Assembly (NCBI GenBank): GCA_016713325.1
Contig: JADJPJ010000021.1
Span: forward strand, 1 to 64,000
DNA from: Candidatus Flexifilum affinis
GTDB lineage: Bacteria > Chloroflexota > Anaerolineae > Aggregatilineales > Phototrophicaceae
Length of the DNA: 64,000 bases
Direction of reading: 5' to 3'
The notes under the pieces are model-generated. The model had not been told where the DNA came from and did not search any database. It saw only the letters and a program-made list of their open reading frames with translations. This document shows positions 45,315-54,047 of this stretch, one piece after another; the stretch's first letter is position 1, and each line of letters starts with the position of its first letter. Both the position numbers and the translations under genes were made by a program.

Positions 45315-45361
45315 GCCTTCGAGTCTACCTCATTCGTGGCTTTCATTCGATAGATGGCTTA
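44244..45361 (-). mobile_element. IS630-family insertion sequence (~1.1 kb)
   Basis: Inverted ends match at 25 of 31 positions. The left end (44242-44272) starts TCTAAGCCACCAATCGAAAG and the right end, read inward from 45363, starts TCTAAGCCATCTATCGAATG. A TA dinucleotide sits at each boundary (44244-44245 and 45360-45361), as expected for the TA target duplication of IS630/Tc1-mariner elements. It contains one transposase gene in two overlapping frames and lies against a luciferase-like gene fragment. Confidence 0.8.
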
Positions 45362-45518
45362 GAAGATCGAAGTGGCGACATCCGGCATGAGCTACCGAGA
45401 CATCGGCGCGGCGCTCGGCATCCACTGGACGCGGGTGGGGTCAGGTGGTGAGACAAACACCTAAACCCGAACCGCTCCCTAAAGGTGGCGGTGAGTCGAC
45501 TGGCGTGGCTTGGCGAGC

Positions 45519-46058
45519 TCATGGGTTTGCGTCGTGGGGCGACGGCCCGGGATGTCGATCCAGCGGCAACTCCATGAATACCCAGAACTGGTGATATTCG
45601 GGAGGGATTTCGCTTTCGGGGTAAGGCTCAATTACGCTGAAGCCAACTCGACGGTACAGAGCCTGAGCAGCGGTCATATAGCGCGCGCTGTCCAGGCGGA
45701 GCATTCTGAAGCCGGTAATCCGGGCATGCTCCACTGCCGCAGCAATCAGCGCAGAGCCGATACCCCGCTTGCGATGCGCCGGACGGACGTACAGTCGCTT
45801 GAGTTCGCCTGTGGACTCGTTCAGTGTCCTGAGGCAGATGCAGCCAGCGATCACTGTATCTTCCAGGGCCGCCAGCAGCAGCCCCTGCGGCGGTACATAT
45901 TTGCCAAGATCGGCCATGTCTGCCGCGTGCAGCGCGTGAATGTCCAGGCGGATGCCCAGGTGCTCGGCGTTGCGCTCGTTGGCCCAGCTTAGGTATTCCC
46001 AAAACAGGTCGTGCAACCGCTGATAGTGCTGTTCAGTGCTAATTGGATGAATCGCCAT
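45519..46058 (-). CDS. GNAT-family N-acetyltransferase
   Basis: A 179-residue acetyltransferase using acetyl-CoA. Motif A is present (LYVRPAHRKRGIGSALIAAA, with the R-x-x-G-x-G pyrophosphate loop), as are the preceding strand GELKRLYV and the later RLDSARYMTAAQALYRRVGF segment. The N-terminus (LHDLFWEYLSWANERN) resembles GNAT proteins related to the YobR/PhnO type that act on small molecules or protein N-termini. The substrate is unknown. It lies 14 bp downstream of the LuxR-type regulator on the same strand and could be co-transcribed with it. Confidence 0.88.
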   Translation of the reverse strand: MAIHPISTEQHYQRLHDLFWEYLSWANERNAEHLGIRLDIHALHAADMADLGKYVPPQGLLLAALEDTVIAGCICLRTLNESTGELKRLYVRPAHRKRGIGSALIAAAVEHARITGFRMLRLDSARYMTAAQALYRRVGFSVIEPYPESEIPPEYHQFWVFMELPLDRHPGPSPHDANP

Positions 46059-46072
46059 GGGGGTTATGCCTG

Positions 46073-48744
46073 CTACAGTAGGTGCAGTTTTCGAGCGACC
46101 GCGACGGCCTGGGTCCTGCTGTGCACATCGAGCTTCAGGAAGATATTGTTCAGATGCTTCTTGACTGTCCCCAGGCTGACCACCAACTCCTGTGCGATTT
46201 CCCGGTTGGATGCTCCTTCGACCAGCAGTCGCAGCACATCGAACTCACGCACGCTGAGCGGCTCGCCGAGCAGATCGTCGTCGATGACCGGCAGTTGTGA
46301 GGGTGGCCTGCTCACAAATGCGTCAAGCAGGGATTCGATCAGGGCCGTCCGCTGCGAAGTGGGACGTGCGAGCCGCAAGAGCCTGGCCACCGGTTCGCCC
46401 TTATCGACGAAGATGCGCACGAATCCTTCCTGTTCGGCGATCTCCAGGGCGCGTTCGAGCGTGGCCAGAACATCCGTGGTCTGTCGCTTCGCATTCAGCA
46501 CCAGCGCCTGCAAGATGAGAAGTTCCAACAGGCTCGTCAGCGAGCCGAACACCGAAAACCCTGGACGGAGCTCCTCCAGCCGAGTTGTGATTTCGTCGAT
46601 CGCGGACGGGTCCTGTTCGAACAGCAAATGCAGCGCGATCACTTCCTTCAGCTGTGCCTCGAACGTGCTGGCCGGAAGCTGTGTCTCCCCTGCGAGGAAC
46701 TTTCGGAATGGGGCAAACGCCTCATCCCCATGCCACAGTCGCGTCACGAACAGGACAAAGATCCGAGCCGGTATCCCTGGATAATCCTGGAGAATGCCAC
46801 GGAGGCTGGCGATCGTGTTTTCACTTGCAGCGATCGCCCCGGTCAGGCGCTGGACGCGCGCTCGTACGGCATAGCCGACCATGGCGTAATGCGGAATCAC
46901 CTGATCGCAGCGTTCGATACAGAGCGACGCCGAATGTTCCGCTGCTGCCAGGTCGTTTCGCTCAAGCTGGATGATCGCCAGCTCCCCATGGGCGATGCCG
47001 ACGTTAATCTGGTGCTCCTGCTTTTCATCTGCTGCCAGGCGCAGAATTGCGTTGTAAGTCGTCTCGGCCTCGCGTAGATGTCCGAGGATGAGCAGGATCT
47101 CTGCGTCGTGAATCATCGGCCGCACCGTCAGGTTGAAATCGCGCAGCGTGCGGCCGATGGCAGTGGCCTGGGCATAGTGATCGCGCGCCTCTTCCAGCAA
47201 TCCCTGACGCTGCCGGACGTAACCCCTGATGAGCAGGGCCGTTCCGCGGAGAAGCTTTCTGTGCTCCGGAAGCCGCCGGAGTGCGCTGTCGGCCGCGGCG
47301 TTGGCGCGCGCAGTGTCGTAGTTGAGAGTCGCGCCCAGGGCCTCGATCGTATCGGCATATCCAAGCATTTCTTCTCGTGTCGCTTCGGATATATCGGACA
47401 GCGAGGATCGCTCAGACCGGCCCGGGCCATGTCCACATAACGCTGTGCCAGGGTCGTTCCTCCCAGGTAGCTGTGCCACATCCCGGTATTGAGCGCCAAC
47501 AGCGGGTGGCGCTGCATTACGGCGTCCGGAATGTGCGCTGTCCACTTCGTGCCTAGATTGCCCCAGCTGGCGACATTGTCCGCCGATCCCGATGCCTCCA
47601 TGATGGTCGCCGCCAGCTCAAAGTCGCTGGCGGCCAGCGCATGCGCGACGGCCTCGTCGGTCGACCCGGCGGCCGCCCACCACCGACTGGCGCGCCGGTG
47701 CAGGTCATCCCGGTCGGGTGCCGCCAGCCGATTGCGCAGGACATCCGCGAACAGGTGATGATACCGATACCACGAGCGCTGTTGATCGAGCGGGATCAGG
47801 AACAGATTGGCGTGCTCGATTCGCTCCAACATCGCCTGCCCGTCGTGGCCACCCGTCACGGCGTCGCAGAGCGGGCCGCTCAACCGATCGAGGATCGACG
47901 TCTGCAGCAGAAACCGCTGGTATGGCTCTTGCTGGCGGATCAGGACTTCTTCAAGCAGGTAGTCGAGGATGAACCGATGGCTCCCGGTGAATGCTGAGAT
48001 GAATCCCGTGATGTCCTCATGCCCCTTCATCGCCAGCGCTGCCAGCTGCAGGCCGGCGACCCAGCCTTCGGTGCGCACGTCGAGGTCGTGTGCCTGATTG
48101 GCGGTCAGCGTCACGCCGAGCATCTGTCCGAGAAACGCCCTCGCTTCGTCCGGCGTGAAGCGCAGATCGTCTGTGCGCAGCTCAGTCAGCTGCCCGCGCC
48201 CCCGCATGCGTGCCAGGGGAAAAGGCGGGTCCTCGCGGCTCGTAATGATCAGGGCCAACTGCCACGGCAGATGATCGAGCAGGAACAACATGGCCTCGTG
48301 CACCGGTGCGGCGGTGATGACGTGGTAGTCGTCCAGCACCAGCGCCACACGCTGCGTCAGGCTTTCCAGGCGGCTCACGAACTGCGTCAGCAGGGACTTG
48401 ATCGGGGGCGGCTGTGGCGCGGCCAGCAGCGACAGCACTTCCTCCATGTCGATCATGGCGGAGGCTGAGACAGCCGTCACGATGTAAGCCAGAAAACGCT
48501 TCGGATCGTTGTCGTCGTCGTCGAGCGACACCCAGGCCATCGGGACGTCTCCTCCGGCGTCGGTGGACCGCCACTCTCCCAACACCGTGGTCTTGCCGTA
48601 GCCGGCAGGCGCACAAATGAGGGTCAGTGGGCATGACAGACCGGCGCTGAGCTGCTCGGTGAGACGAGGACGGGGAACGCGGACAGCGCGGGCAGGGGGA
48701 GGCGTCAGCTTCGTTTGCAGAATTTCCGCTGCTGACATGACCAT
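46073..48744 (-). CDS. MalT-like LuxR-family ATP-dependent transcriptional activator (frameshifted)
   Basis: Joined, about 890 residues, the length of MalT. The N-terminal STAND-type NTPase has Walker [10 protein letters not shown] (Lys51), Walker [10 protein letters not shown] and the sensor [20 protein letters not shown]. The middle is a helical-repeat sensor. The C-terminus is a LuxR helix-turn-helix: [20 protein letters not shown] then [20 protein letters not shown]. The frame changes near 47400, between [10 protein letters not shown] and [13 protein letters not shown]. One lost base there would stop translation before the DNA-binding domain, so a sequencing error should be considered. 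MalT-like activators bind direct repeats upstream of target promoters. Four such bipartite sites occur in the divergent genes from 48.8 kb on, the nearest 77 bp from this start codon. Confidence 0.85.
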
Positions 48745-48820
48745 ATGAATTGTCCTGAAGCATATCTTCGTTCAGTATAATGCCTGATCCATAGAGACGC
48801 AAGTAAGTGGTAATAAACAC

Positions 48821-48880
48821 AATCAACCCCCGGAATACATCTTTCGGCCATCCCTTCTCAACCCGGTTGCCGCATAGGGT
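48821..48880 (+). promoter_or_regulatory. Site S1: bipartite activator element and -10
   Basis: AATCAACCC at 48821 and TCAACCC at 48858 are direct repeats with 35 bp between their TCAACCC starts. A -10-like TAGGGT (48875) lies 17 bp after the second box. The middle reads GGAATACATCTTTCGGCCAT. The same arrangement recurs at S2, S4 and S5. It lies between the MalT-like gene and the RDD gene, 63 bp before the latter's start, and would drive the RDD-membrane protein-hydrolase operon. Confidence 0.7.
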
Positions 48881-48943
48881 AGTCGCATCGTTCTGAATTG
48901 CAGGAAATCAAGGCTTCGGTCAGCCGGAGAGGAGTGGTGGGGT

Positions 48944-49345
48944 ATGGACGCAGGGACTCAGAAGATGACGAGTCATGTTCTGGCGGACTTTGGAACGCGT
49001 CTGGCGGCGTTCTTCATCGACGGGGCGATTCTGTTCGCGATCGAAAGTGTGGGGTTTATCACGGCGAGGGGGCCAGGTGTCGGCGTCGGCTTCTTCATCG
49101 GGCTGCTTTATGCGTGGTTCTTCCTGACTCGCAACAATGGCCAGACCCCCGGCAAGATGCTCATGAGGATCCGCGTGATCAAGGTGGATGGCAGCCCGAT
49201 CTCGGATAGTGAGGCGGTGCTTCGTTATATCGGATACATCCTCAACTCCGTCTTGCTGATCGGCTGGTTCTTGATGCTGATCGACGAGAAACGGCAGGGC
49301 TGGCACGACAAACTCGCCAACACCTATGTCGTCGTGAGCGGGTGA
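48944..49345 (+). CDS. RDD-family membrane protein
   Basis: A 133-residue integral membrane protein. The RDD signature is visible as DFGTRLAAFFIDGAILFAIE in the first helix (R and D residues), NNGQTPGKMLMRIRVIKVDG in the loop, and LLIGWFLMLIDEKRQGWHDK near the end, with the terminal W-H-D conserved. RDD proteins have about three helices and are of poorly defined role; some act in ion or solute exchange. GGAGAGGAG lies upstream of ATG 48944. It is the first gene after site S1 and is followed 36 bp later by another membrane protein gene. Confidence 0.85.
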   Translation: MDAGTQKMTSHVLADFGTRLAAFFIDGAILFAIESVGFITARGPGVGVGFFIGLLYAWFFLTRNNGQTPGKMLMRIRVIKVDGSPISDSEAVLRYIGYILNSVLLIGWFLMLIDEKRQGWHDKLANTYVVVSG

Positions 49346-49381
49346 GGCAACCACATGTTCGAGTCAATAGGAGACAGAAAG

Positions 49382-50428
49382 ATGCGTAAAGCGACGGCTG
49401 TGTTCATCATTTTGGTCGTATTCATGCCGCTGGCCTTTGCGGCGATGACGATGGCGTCGATCCGTCCCTGGATCTTCGACCGCAGTTTCTACGAACGGCT
49501 GGTGCAGGACGAGCGGCTGTACGAGCCGCTGCAGGCCGAACTGCCGACGCGGTTTTTCGAGGAAGGGGTGTTCAACGAGAGCGAACAACTGCCCATGCGT
49601 GCCGTGGCAACCGCGCTGCGCGAAGTCATCACGCCGGCGGAGCTGCGTGCACAGTTCGGGCGCGTCCTTGACGAGGTGTTCGACTACATGGAAGGGCGAA
49701 CGCAGCGCTTCGAGGTCGAGCTGGAGATCACCGCGATCAAAGCGAGACTGGCAGGAGAAGACGGTGCGCGATTCGCCTTATCGCTGGCGTCGGCGCTGCC
49801 TGTCTGTGACGCTGGCCAGGAACCTATCGCTCCGGATGGCACCCTGACGCGCTGTATCGCTTCGGACACGTCAGTCTCCGCTGCTGCCGATCAGATCGCC
49901 GCTGGCCTGCCGGCTGCGCTGGCGACCGCCCCGGATCGAATCGTCCTGAGCACACCCTGGTATATCCGCATGAACTGGTACGACTACGCGCTGTTCAGCG
50001 GTTTCAGTGTACGCGACGCCGTGGACGGTGGGCTGATCAGTATCCTGGCGGTGGCGATAGTGGTTGGCGTGTTCGCGGCCATTCTCGGCGGTGATGATGT
50101 GCGTGGTCGGCTGCGCTGGCTGAGCTCGTCCCTGTTCTTTCCTGCCTCCCTGTTCGTCGTTGCTGGGGGAGTTCTGGTGTCGCCGCAGATCACCGCCGTG
50201 ATCGGCGACAGCATCGCGGCCTCGTCCTGGAATGGCGTCCCATACAGCGATACCTACCGGGCAGCCGTGGCAGAAGTCGTCATCCCGCTGGTTCAGGAGG
50301 TCGGCAATGGCGTGCTGCTCGTGGGGATCGTCGTGTTCCTGACCGCGCTGGCGCTGCTGATCGTGAGCTGGTTTGTCCCGGCCCGTGGGCAGGATAACCC
50401 GCGCATCGTCCAGGTGCCGGCCGCGTGA
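49382..50428 (+). CDS. Membrane protein with a large extracytoplasmic loop, function unknown
   Basis: A 348-residue protein. The start at 49382 is preferred because AGGAGACAG precedes it. The first helix (TAVFIILVVFMPLAFAAMTM) is followed by ~200 residues outside the membrane, which contain two cysteines (LPVCDAGQEPI and TRCIASDTS) that could form a disulphide. Three more helices follow: GLISILAVAIVVGVFAAILG, SSLFFPASLFVVAGGVLVSP and LVGIVVFLTALALLIVSWFV. I do not recognise a named family, but the layout is found in uncharacterised Chloroflexota proteins. It lies between the RDD gene and an anchored alpha/beta-hydrolase, in one apparent operon from S1. Confidence 0.75.
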   Translation: MRKATAVFIILVVFMPLAFAAMTMASIRPWIFDRSFYERLVQDERLYEPLQAELPTRFFEEGVFNESEQLPMRAVATALREVITPAELRAQFGRVLDEVFDYMEGRTQRFEVELEITAIKARLAGEDGARFALSLASALPVCDAGQEPIAPDGTLTRCIASDTSVSAAADQIAAGLPAALATAPDRIVLSTPWYIRMNWYDYALFSGFSVRDAVDGGLISILAVAIVVGVFAAILGGDDVRGRLRWLSSSLFFPASLFVVAGGVLVSPQITAVIGDSIAASSWNGVPYSDTYRAAVAEVVIPLVQEVGNGVLLVGIVVFLTALALLIVSWFVPARGQDNPRIVQVPAA

Positions 50429-50470
50429 GCCGTATGAGAGCGCAGAGCACAGATGGACAGGGAGAGTCTC

Positions 50471-51504
50471 ATGACCACTACGACCACGATCAACGAGCGT
50501 GTCGGGCCGGTGGCTGCCGCGCAGAGCCGAAGTCTGCTGGCTCGGGTCCGGCGGGTGCTGAAATGGCTGAGCATTGGCCTGGTGGTGCTGATCGTCGTTG
50601 GGGCGATCTACCAGACAGTCGCCACCGAGCCGGACCGTCGAGCGTACCTTCCCCCGGGCAGCTCTACACCGTCGACGGGCACCAGATGCACATCGTCTGC
50701 CAGGGTGAGGGCAGCCCGACGGTTCTCCTTGAAGCGGGCGGTGGGCACTTCTCCGCGACCTGGGGGTGGGTGCAGCAGCAGGTGGCGCAGGGGACGCAGG
50801 TTTGCGCTTACGATCGTGCAGGCTATGGCTGGAGCGAACCCGGCCCGGACCCACGCGATGCCGTGCGCATCGCCGGCGAGCTCCACGATCTGCTGGCTCA
50901 GGCTGCTGTCGATCCACCCTATGTTGTCGTGGCGCATTCCGTTGGCGGCATCTACACCCGTGTCTTCAACGCGCACTACCCCGGCGAAGTCGTCGGGATG
51001 GTGCTGGTGGACACGACACACCCGGACAACTGGGCGCAACAGGGTGAGTCGATCGGGGCGCTGCAGGCGATGGCCAGCGTCGCCAGCGTGATTTCGCGCT
51101 TTGGCGCAATCCGCCTGATGATAGCCTCGCAAGCGTTCGATCTTCCCGAAGCAGCGAACGGTGCATTGAAAGCGGATATGGCCTCTGCCGAGTACTGGCA
51201 GACGCAGCAGCAGGATGCCGCGGCGATGCAGATGAGCATGGACGAAGCCCGCGCGGCGGGCGACCTGGGCGATCTGCCGCTGGCGGTGGTCATGGCGGTG
51301 GACTACCCCGAAGGGCGCGGGCGAGATACCGAGTATGCGCTACAGAGGGAACTGGCGAGCCTATCCAGAAACGGCAGCTTTCAGATCATTGAAGGGGCGC
51401 GCCACATCACGCTGCTGACTAACGAAACGTTAGCAGCACAGGTCAGCGGGGCGATCGGCCGCGTGATCGAATCTGCTCGCACGGGCCGACCGCTGACGGA
51501 GTAG
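50471..51504 (+). CDS. Membrane-anchored alpha/beta-hydrolase 1 (frameshifted)
   Basis: About 345 residues across one indel. ATG 50471 follows GGGAGAG. The N-terminus carries a single membrane anchor (WLSIGLVVLIVVGAIYQTVA). The frame changes near 50660 in AYLPPG to QLYTVDGHQMHIVCQGEGSP. The hydrolase domain has the nucleophile elbow VVVAHSVGG (Ser), GMVLVDTTHPDNW after it, DLPLAVVMAVDYPEGRGRDT carrying the probable Asp, and the catalytic His in GARHITLL. This group resembles haloalkane dehalogenase/esterase-type hydrolases but has no assigned substrate. It is the first of three paralogues in tandem (next at 51645 and 52944). Confidence 0.8.
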
Positions 51505-51514
51505 GGCACGGCGT

Positions 51515-51535
51515 GGGGCAGTCACGCGCTGCCCC
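51515..51535 (+). terminator. Hairpin terminator after hydrolase 1
   Basis: GGGGCAG pairs perfectly with CTGCCCC across a seven-base loop, ten bases after the stop codon and just ahead of site S2. There is no T-run. It separates the S1 operon from the S2 unit. Confidence 0.55.
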
Positions 51536-51543
51536 TAACCAAC

Positions 51544-51602
51544 TATCAACCCCCGAAATACGTCTTTCAGCCGTTTTTATCGCGCCCACCAACCCTTACA
51601 TT
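51544..51602 (+). promoter_or_regulatory. Site S2: bipartite activator element and -10
   Basis: TATCAACCCCCGAAATACGT begins the element, followed by CTTTCAGCC. A -10-like TACATT (51597) lies 52 bp after the first ATCAAC, the same distance (52-53 bp) as in S1, S4 and S5. The second box is degenerate (CGCGCCC). It drives hydrolase 2, whose start is 42 bp downstream. Confidence 0.65.
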
Positions 51603-51644
51603 GCAGCCAGGGCAAATCAGAATTCGGATGTTGGAGGAACCATC

Positions 51645-52709
51645 ATGAGCACGATCGCGAGTAAAGAGCCGCCGCGCACAGAGTCGCAGAGCGGACCACG
51701 GCGTCGGGGCTGCCTGTTCAGCGTTGGGCGCGGCATTCTCGTCCTGGTCGCCCTGGTTGCCGTGTTAGTCCTGCTGGGCGTCGCTTACCAGGCCATCGCT
51801 TCAGGGTCCGACAAAGCCGCCTTCACGCCGCGCGGCCAGCTCTATCCGGTGAATGGTCATCCGATGCACATGGTCTGCATGGGTGAGGGGAGTCCGGCGA
51901 TCGTTCTGGAAGCGGGTGCCGCCGCGGAGTCGCTGTGGTGGATTCGGGTGCAGACCCAACTGGCGGAACACACGAAGGTCTGTGCCTACGATCGCCCTGG
52001 CCATGGGTGGAGCGAGCCGACGACCGAGCCGCGCGACGCCATCACCCTTGTTACGGAGCTTCACGCGCTGCTCGAACAGGCAGAAATATCGCCACCCTAT
52101 CTCGTGGTCGGGCACTCCTACGGGGCGCTGTGGACACGCATTTTCGCTTCGCGCTATCGTGACGAAGTAACCGGCGCGGTTCTGGTCGATAGTTCGCTCC
52201 TCATTCCTGAGCAGTTCGCGTCGCAGGAGGAGTTCGACGACTGGAAAGCATCCAATGACTCCATCCAACTGCTGCCGCGCGTCGCCTTGCTCACGGGCGT
52301 CATACGCCTGACCGGTCCCTCGACGTTTTCCGCCGCGGGTTATTCGCCTGAGCTTGTCCCGGAACTGGTCACGCTGCAGGCGCGGACTGCGGTCCTGGAC
52401 GCCGATTACGCGGAGCAGATCGCCGCGCGTCGGGAATTTACTGAAGCCGCCGCCAACGCCCGAGATTTCGGCGAGATGCCGCTGGGCATCGTGTGGGCAT
52501 CGGACACCTACACTATGATGCAGGCCATCTCCGAACTGCGTCAAGCGAGTGTCGAGATGAAGAACTATTCGACCGACACGAGCACGCGGATCATCGCCGG
52601 GGCGAGCCATGGCTCCCTGCTTGGCAGCGAGTCTCACGCACGGCAGGTGGCGGATGCAGTTCTTGAGGTGCTCGCCGCCGCCCGATCGGGTCAGCCGCTG
52701 GCGCAGTAA
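51645..52709 (+). CDS. Membrane-anchored alpha/beta-hydrolase 2
   Basis: A 354-residue intact paralogue of the neighbouring hydrolases. TTGGAGGAACC precedes ATG 51645; longer in-frame starts would run through the promoter. A single N-terminal anchor (ILVLVALVAVLVLLGVAYQA) is followed by FTPRGQLYPVNGHPMHMVCM, nearly the same opening as hydrolase 1. Catalytic elements are the nucleophile elbow YLVVGHSYGALWTR (Ser), GAVLVDSSLLIPE, GIVWASDTYTMMQ (likely acid) and the His in AGASHGSLL. It is a single-gene unit between terminator and site S2 on the left and a hairpin on the right. Substrate unknown; lipid or ester hydrolysis at the membrane outer face is plausible. Confidence 0.88.
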   Translation: MSTIASKEPPRTESQSGPRRRGCLFSVGRGILVLVALVAVLVLLGVAYQAIASGSDKAAFTPRGQLYPVNGHPMHMVCMGEGSPAIVLEAGAAAESLWWIRVQTQLAEHTKVCAYDRPGHGWSEPTTEPRDAITLVTELHALLEQAEISPPYLVVGHSYGALWTRIFASRYRDEVTGAVLVDSSLLIPEQFASQEEFDDWKASNDSIQLLPRVALLTGVIRLTGPSTFSAAGYSPELVPELVTLQARTAVLDADYAEQIAARREFTEAAANARDFGEMPLGIVWASDTYTMMQAISELRQASVEMKNYSTDTSTRIIAGASHGSLLGSESHARQVADAVLEVLAAARSGQPLAQ

Positions 52710-52717
52710 CAGGCTCA

Positions 52718-52744
52718 GCAGGGGGCAGCGTCGTTGCTCCCTGC
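52718..52744 (+). terminator. Hairpin terminator after hydrolase 2
   Basis: GCAGGGGGCAGCG pairs with CGTTGCTCCCTGC across a one-base gap (11 matches plus two G-T pairs). It lies nine bases after the stop codon. No U-tract follows. Confidence 0.5.
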
Positions 52745-52866
52745 TTCCGAATCATCCCGAAGTCGTGTTCGCGCGCAGCGACGGCGGTTAGCGGCCGAAC
52801 ATAGCTGTTCTCATTGAAGGTCGGGCGGCAGCAGAGCAATAACTACTTTGCTGTCGTCCTGTTCAC

Positions 52867-52884
52867 CATCTTTCGGCCATTCCC
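52867..52884 (+). promoter_or_regulatory. Degenerate activator-element relic S3
   Basis: CATCTTTCGGCCAT is identical to the middle of site S1, but neither ATCAACCC box nor a TA...T -10 lies at the expected distances. It is 77 bp ahead of hydrolase 3, the place where the other units have their site, so it is probably a diverged version that may have weak or no activity. Confidence 0.4.
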
Positions 52885-52943
52885 GATCTCGCACCAGCCC
52901 GCCGGAGTCATTTCAGACGATGTCTATTCGGGAGAAGGTTCGC

Positions 52944-53938
52944 ATGAGTGTGCTGCAAATTGTTCTTGTCATTGTTCTGGCCATTCTGGTCTTCGGGTTC
53001 CTGTACGAAACATATGCTCAGGCGCGCGATCGGCGACGCTATCCCGCGCCTGGCCGCTTCGTTGATGTCGGCGGTTACCGCTTGCACGTGCAGGTGATGG
53101 GCGAGGGCCAGCCTGGTCCAACGGTCATACTCGATGCGGGGATGGTGTCGTTTTCCTCCAACTGGGCCTGGGTGCAATCGGCCGTGGCCACCGCCGCCCC
53201 GACGCTCGCCATCGACCGCGCCGGCTTCGGCTGGAGCGATCGCGGCCCCAAGCCGCGCAGCGCCGGGCAGAGCGCCCGAGAACTGCACGCCGCCCTGGAG
53301 AAGTTGAACCTGCCTCGGCCGTATGTGCTGGTGGGGCATTCCTACGGCGGGATGACTGCCCGTGCTTATGCTTCTCTCTATCGCGATGAGGTGGCGGGTA
53401 TGGTGCTGGTCGATGCCTCACATCCTGATCAGTGGGTGCGGATGGGTCTGCCAAGCAAGGCCATGGGATCGGGTAGTTATGTCTTCTCCTTTCTGGCTCG
53501 CTTCGGTCTGCTGCACCTGTGGAGTACCGAATACCGACTGCTGGCAAATGGGCTGCCGCCGCGCCAGTACGGCGAGCTGATGGCGTACACCCGCATTTCG
53601 CGGGCGCTGGCGACCGGGGAGATGCCGCTTTCGCCTGGGACAGCATCAGTCGGGCGGAGGCCATCGCCGTCAGCGACCTGGGTGATATGCCGCTCGTCGT
53701 CCTCAGTGTGACCGAGCAGCCGATCAAGGGCGCGCAGCTTACCGAATTGCAGGCCGAACTGCCACGACTTTCGACCAGCAGCGAGCACATCACCGTCGCA
53801 GGCGCCGGTCATGAAGGACTGGTCTCGCAGGAGGCCAACGCGCGCGTCGTGACGCAGGCCATCCTCAAGGTGGTCGACGCGGTGCGCCGTCGCGCGCCGC
53901 TGGCGACTGCCCAGGGCGCCGCCACACAGGTCGACTGA
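52944..53938 (+). CDS. Membrane-anchored alpha/beta-hydrolase 3 (frameshifted)
   Basis: About 331 residues across one indel. ATG 52944 has GGAGAAGG five bases upstream; ATG 52920 is an alternative. Anchor: VLQIVLVIVLAILVFGFLYE. The domain opens RFVDVGGYRLHVQVMGEGQP, the nucleophile elbow is VLVGHSYGGMTARAYASLYR, then GMVLVDASHPDQW. The frame changes near 53630 (TGEMP to FAWDSISRAEAIAVSDLG). The last part has MPLVVLSVTEQPIKGAQLTE and the His in AGAGHEGLVSQEANAR. The family and order are those of hydrolases 1 and 2, so the three arose by duplication. The stop falls where a single missing base would explain it, so a sequencing error is possible. Confidence 0.8.
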
Positions 53939-53951
53939 TCGGCGCGTAGAC

Positions 53952-54011
53952 AATCAACCTATGGAATACACCTTCTGGCCACCCGTGCTCAACCCTGAAC
54001 ACCCTTAAGGT
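53952..54011 (+). promoter_or_regulatory. Site S4: bipartite activator element and -10
   Basis: AATCAACC at 53952 and TCAACCC at 53989 have TCAACC starts 35 bp apart. The -10-like TAAGGT (54006) is 17 bp after the second box. The middle GGAATACACCTTCTGGCCA matches S1 at most positions. It lies 36 bp before the start of the lipase-like gene at 54048. Confidence 0.7.
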
Positions 54012-54047
54012 AAGGTTGCGCATGGTTGAGTAGAAAGTGGTCAGACG

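Noticed and set aside
45365..45470. Short frame with a helix-turn-helix look (MSYRDIGAALGIHWTRVG) right of the IS630 element
   Set aside because: Only ~30 residues with no start or continuing homology. It may be a fragment of a gene cut by the IS, but I cannot support an identity.
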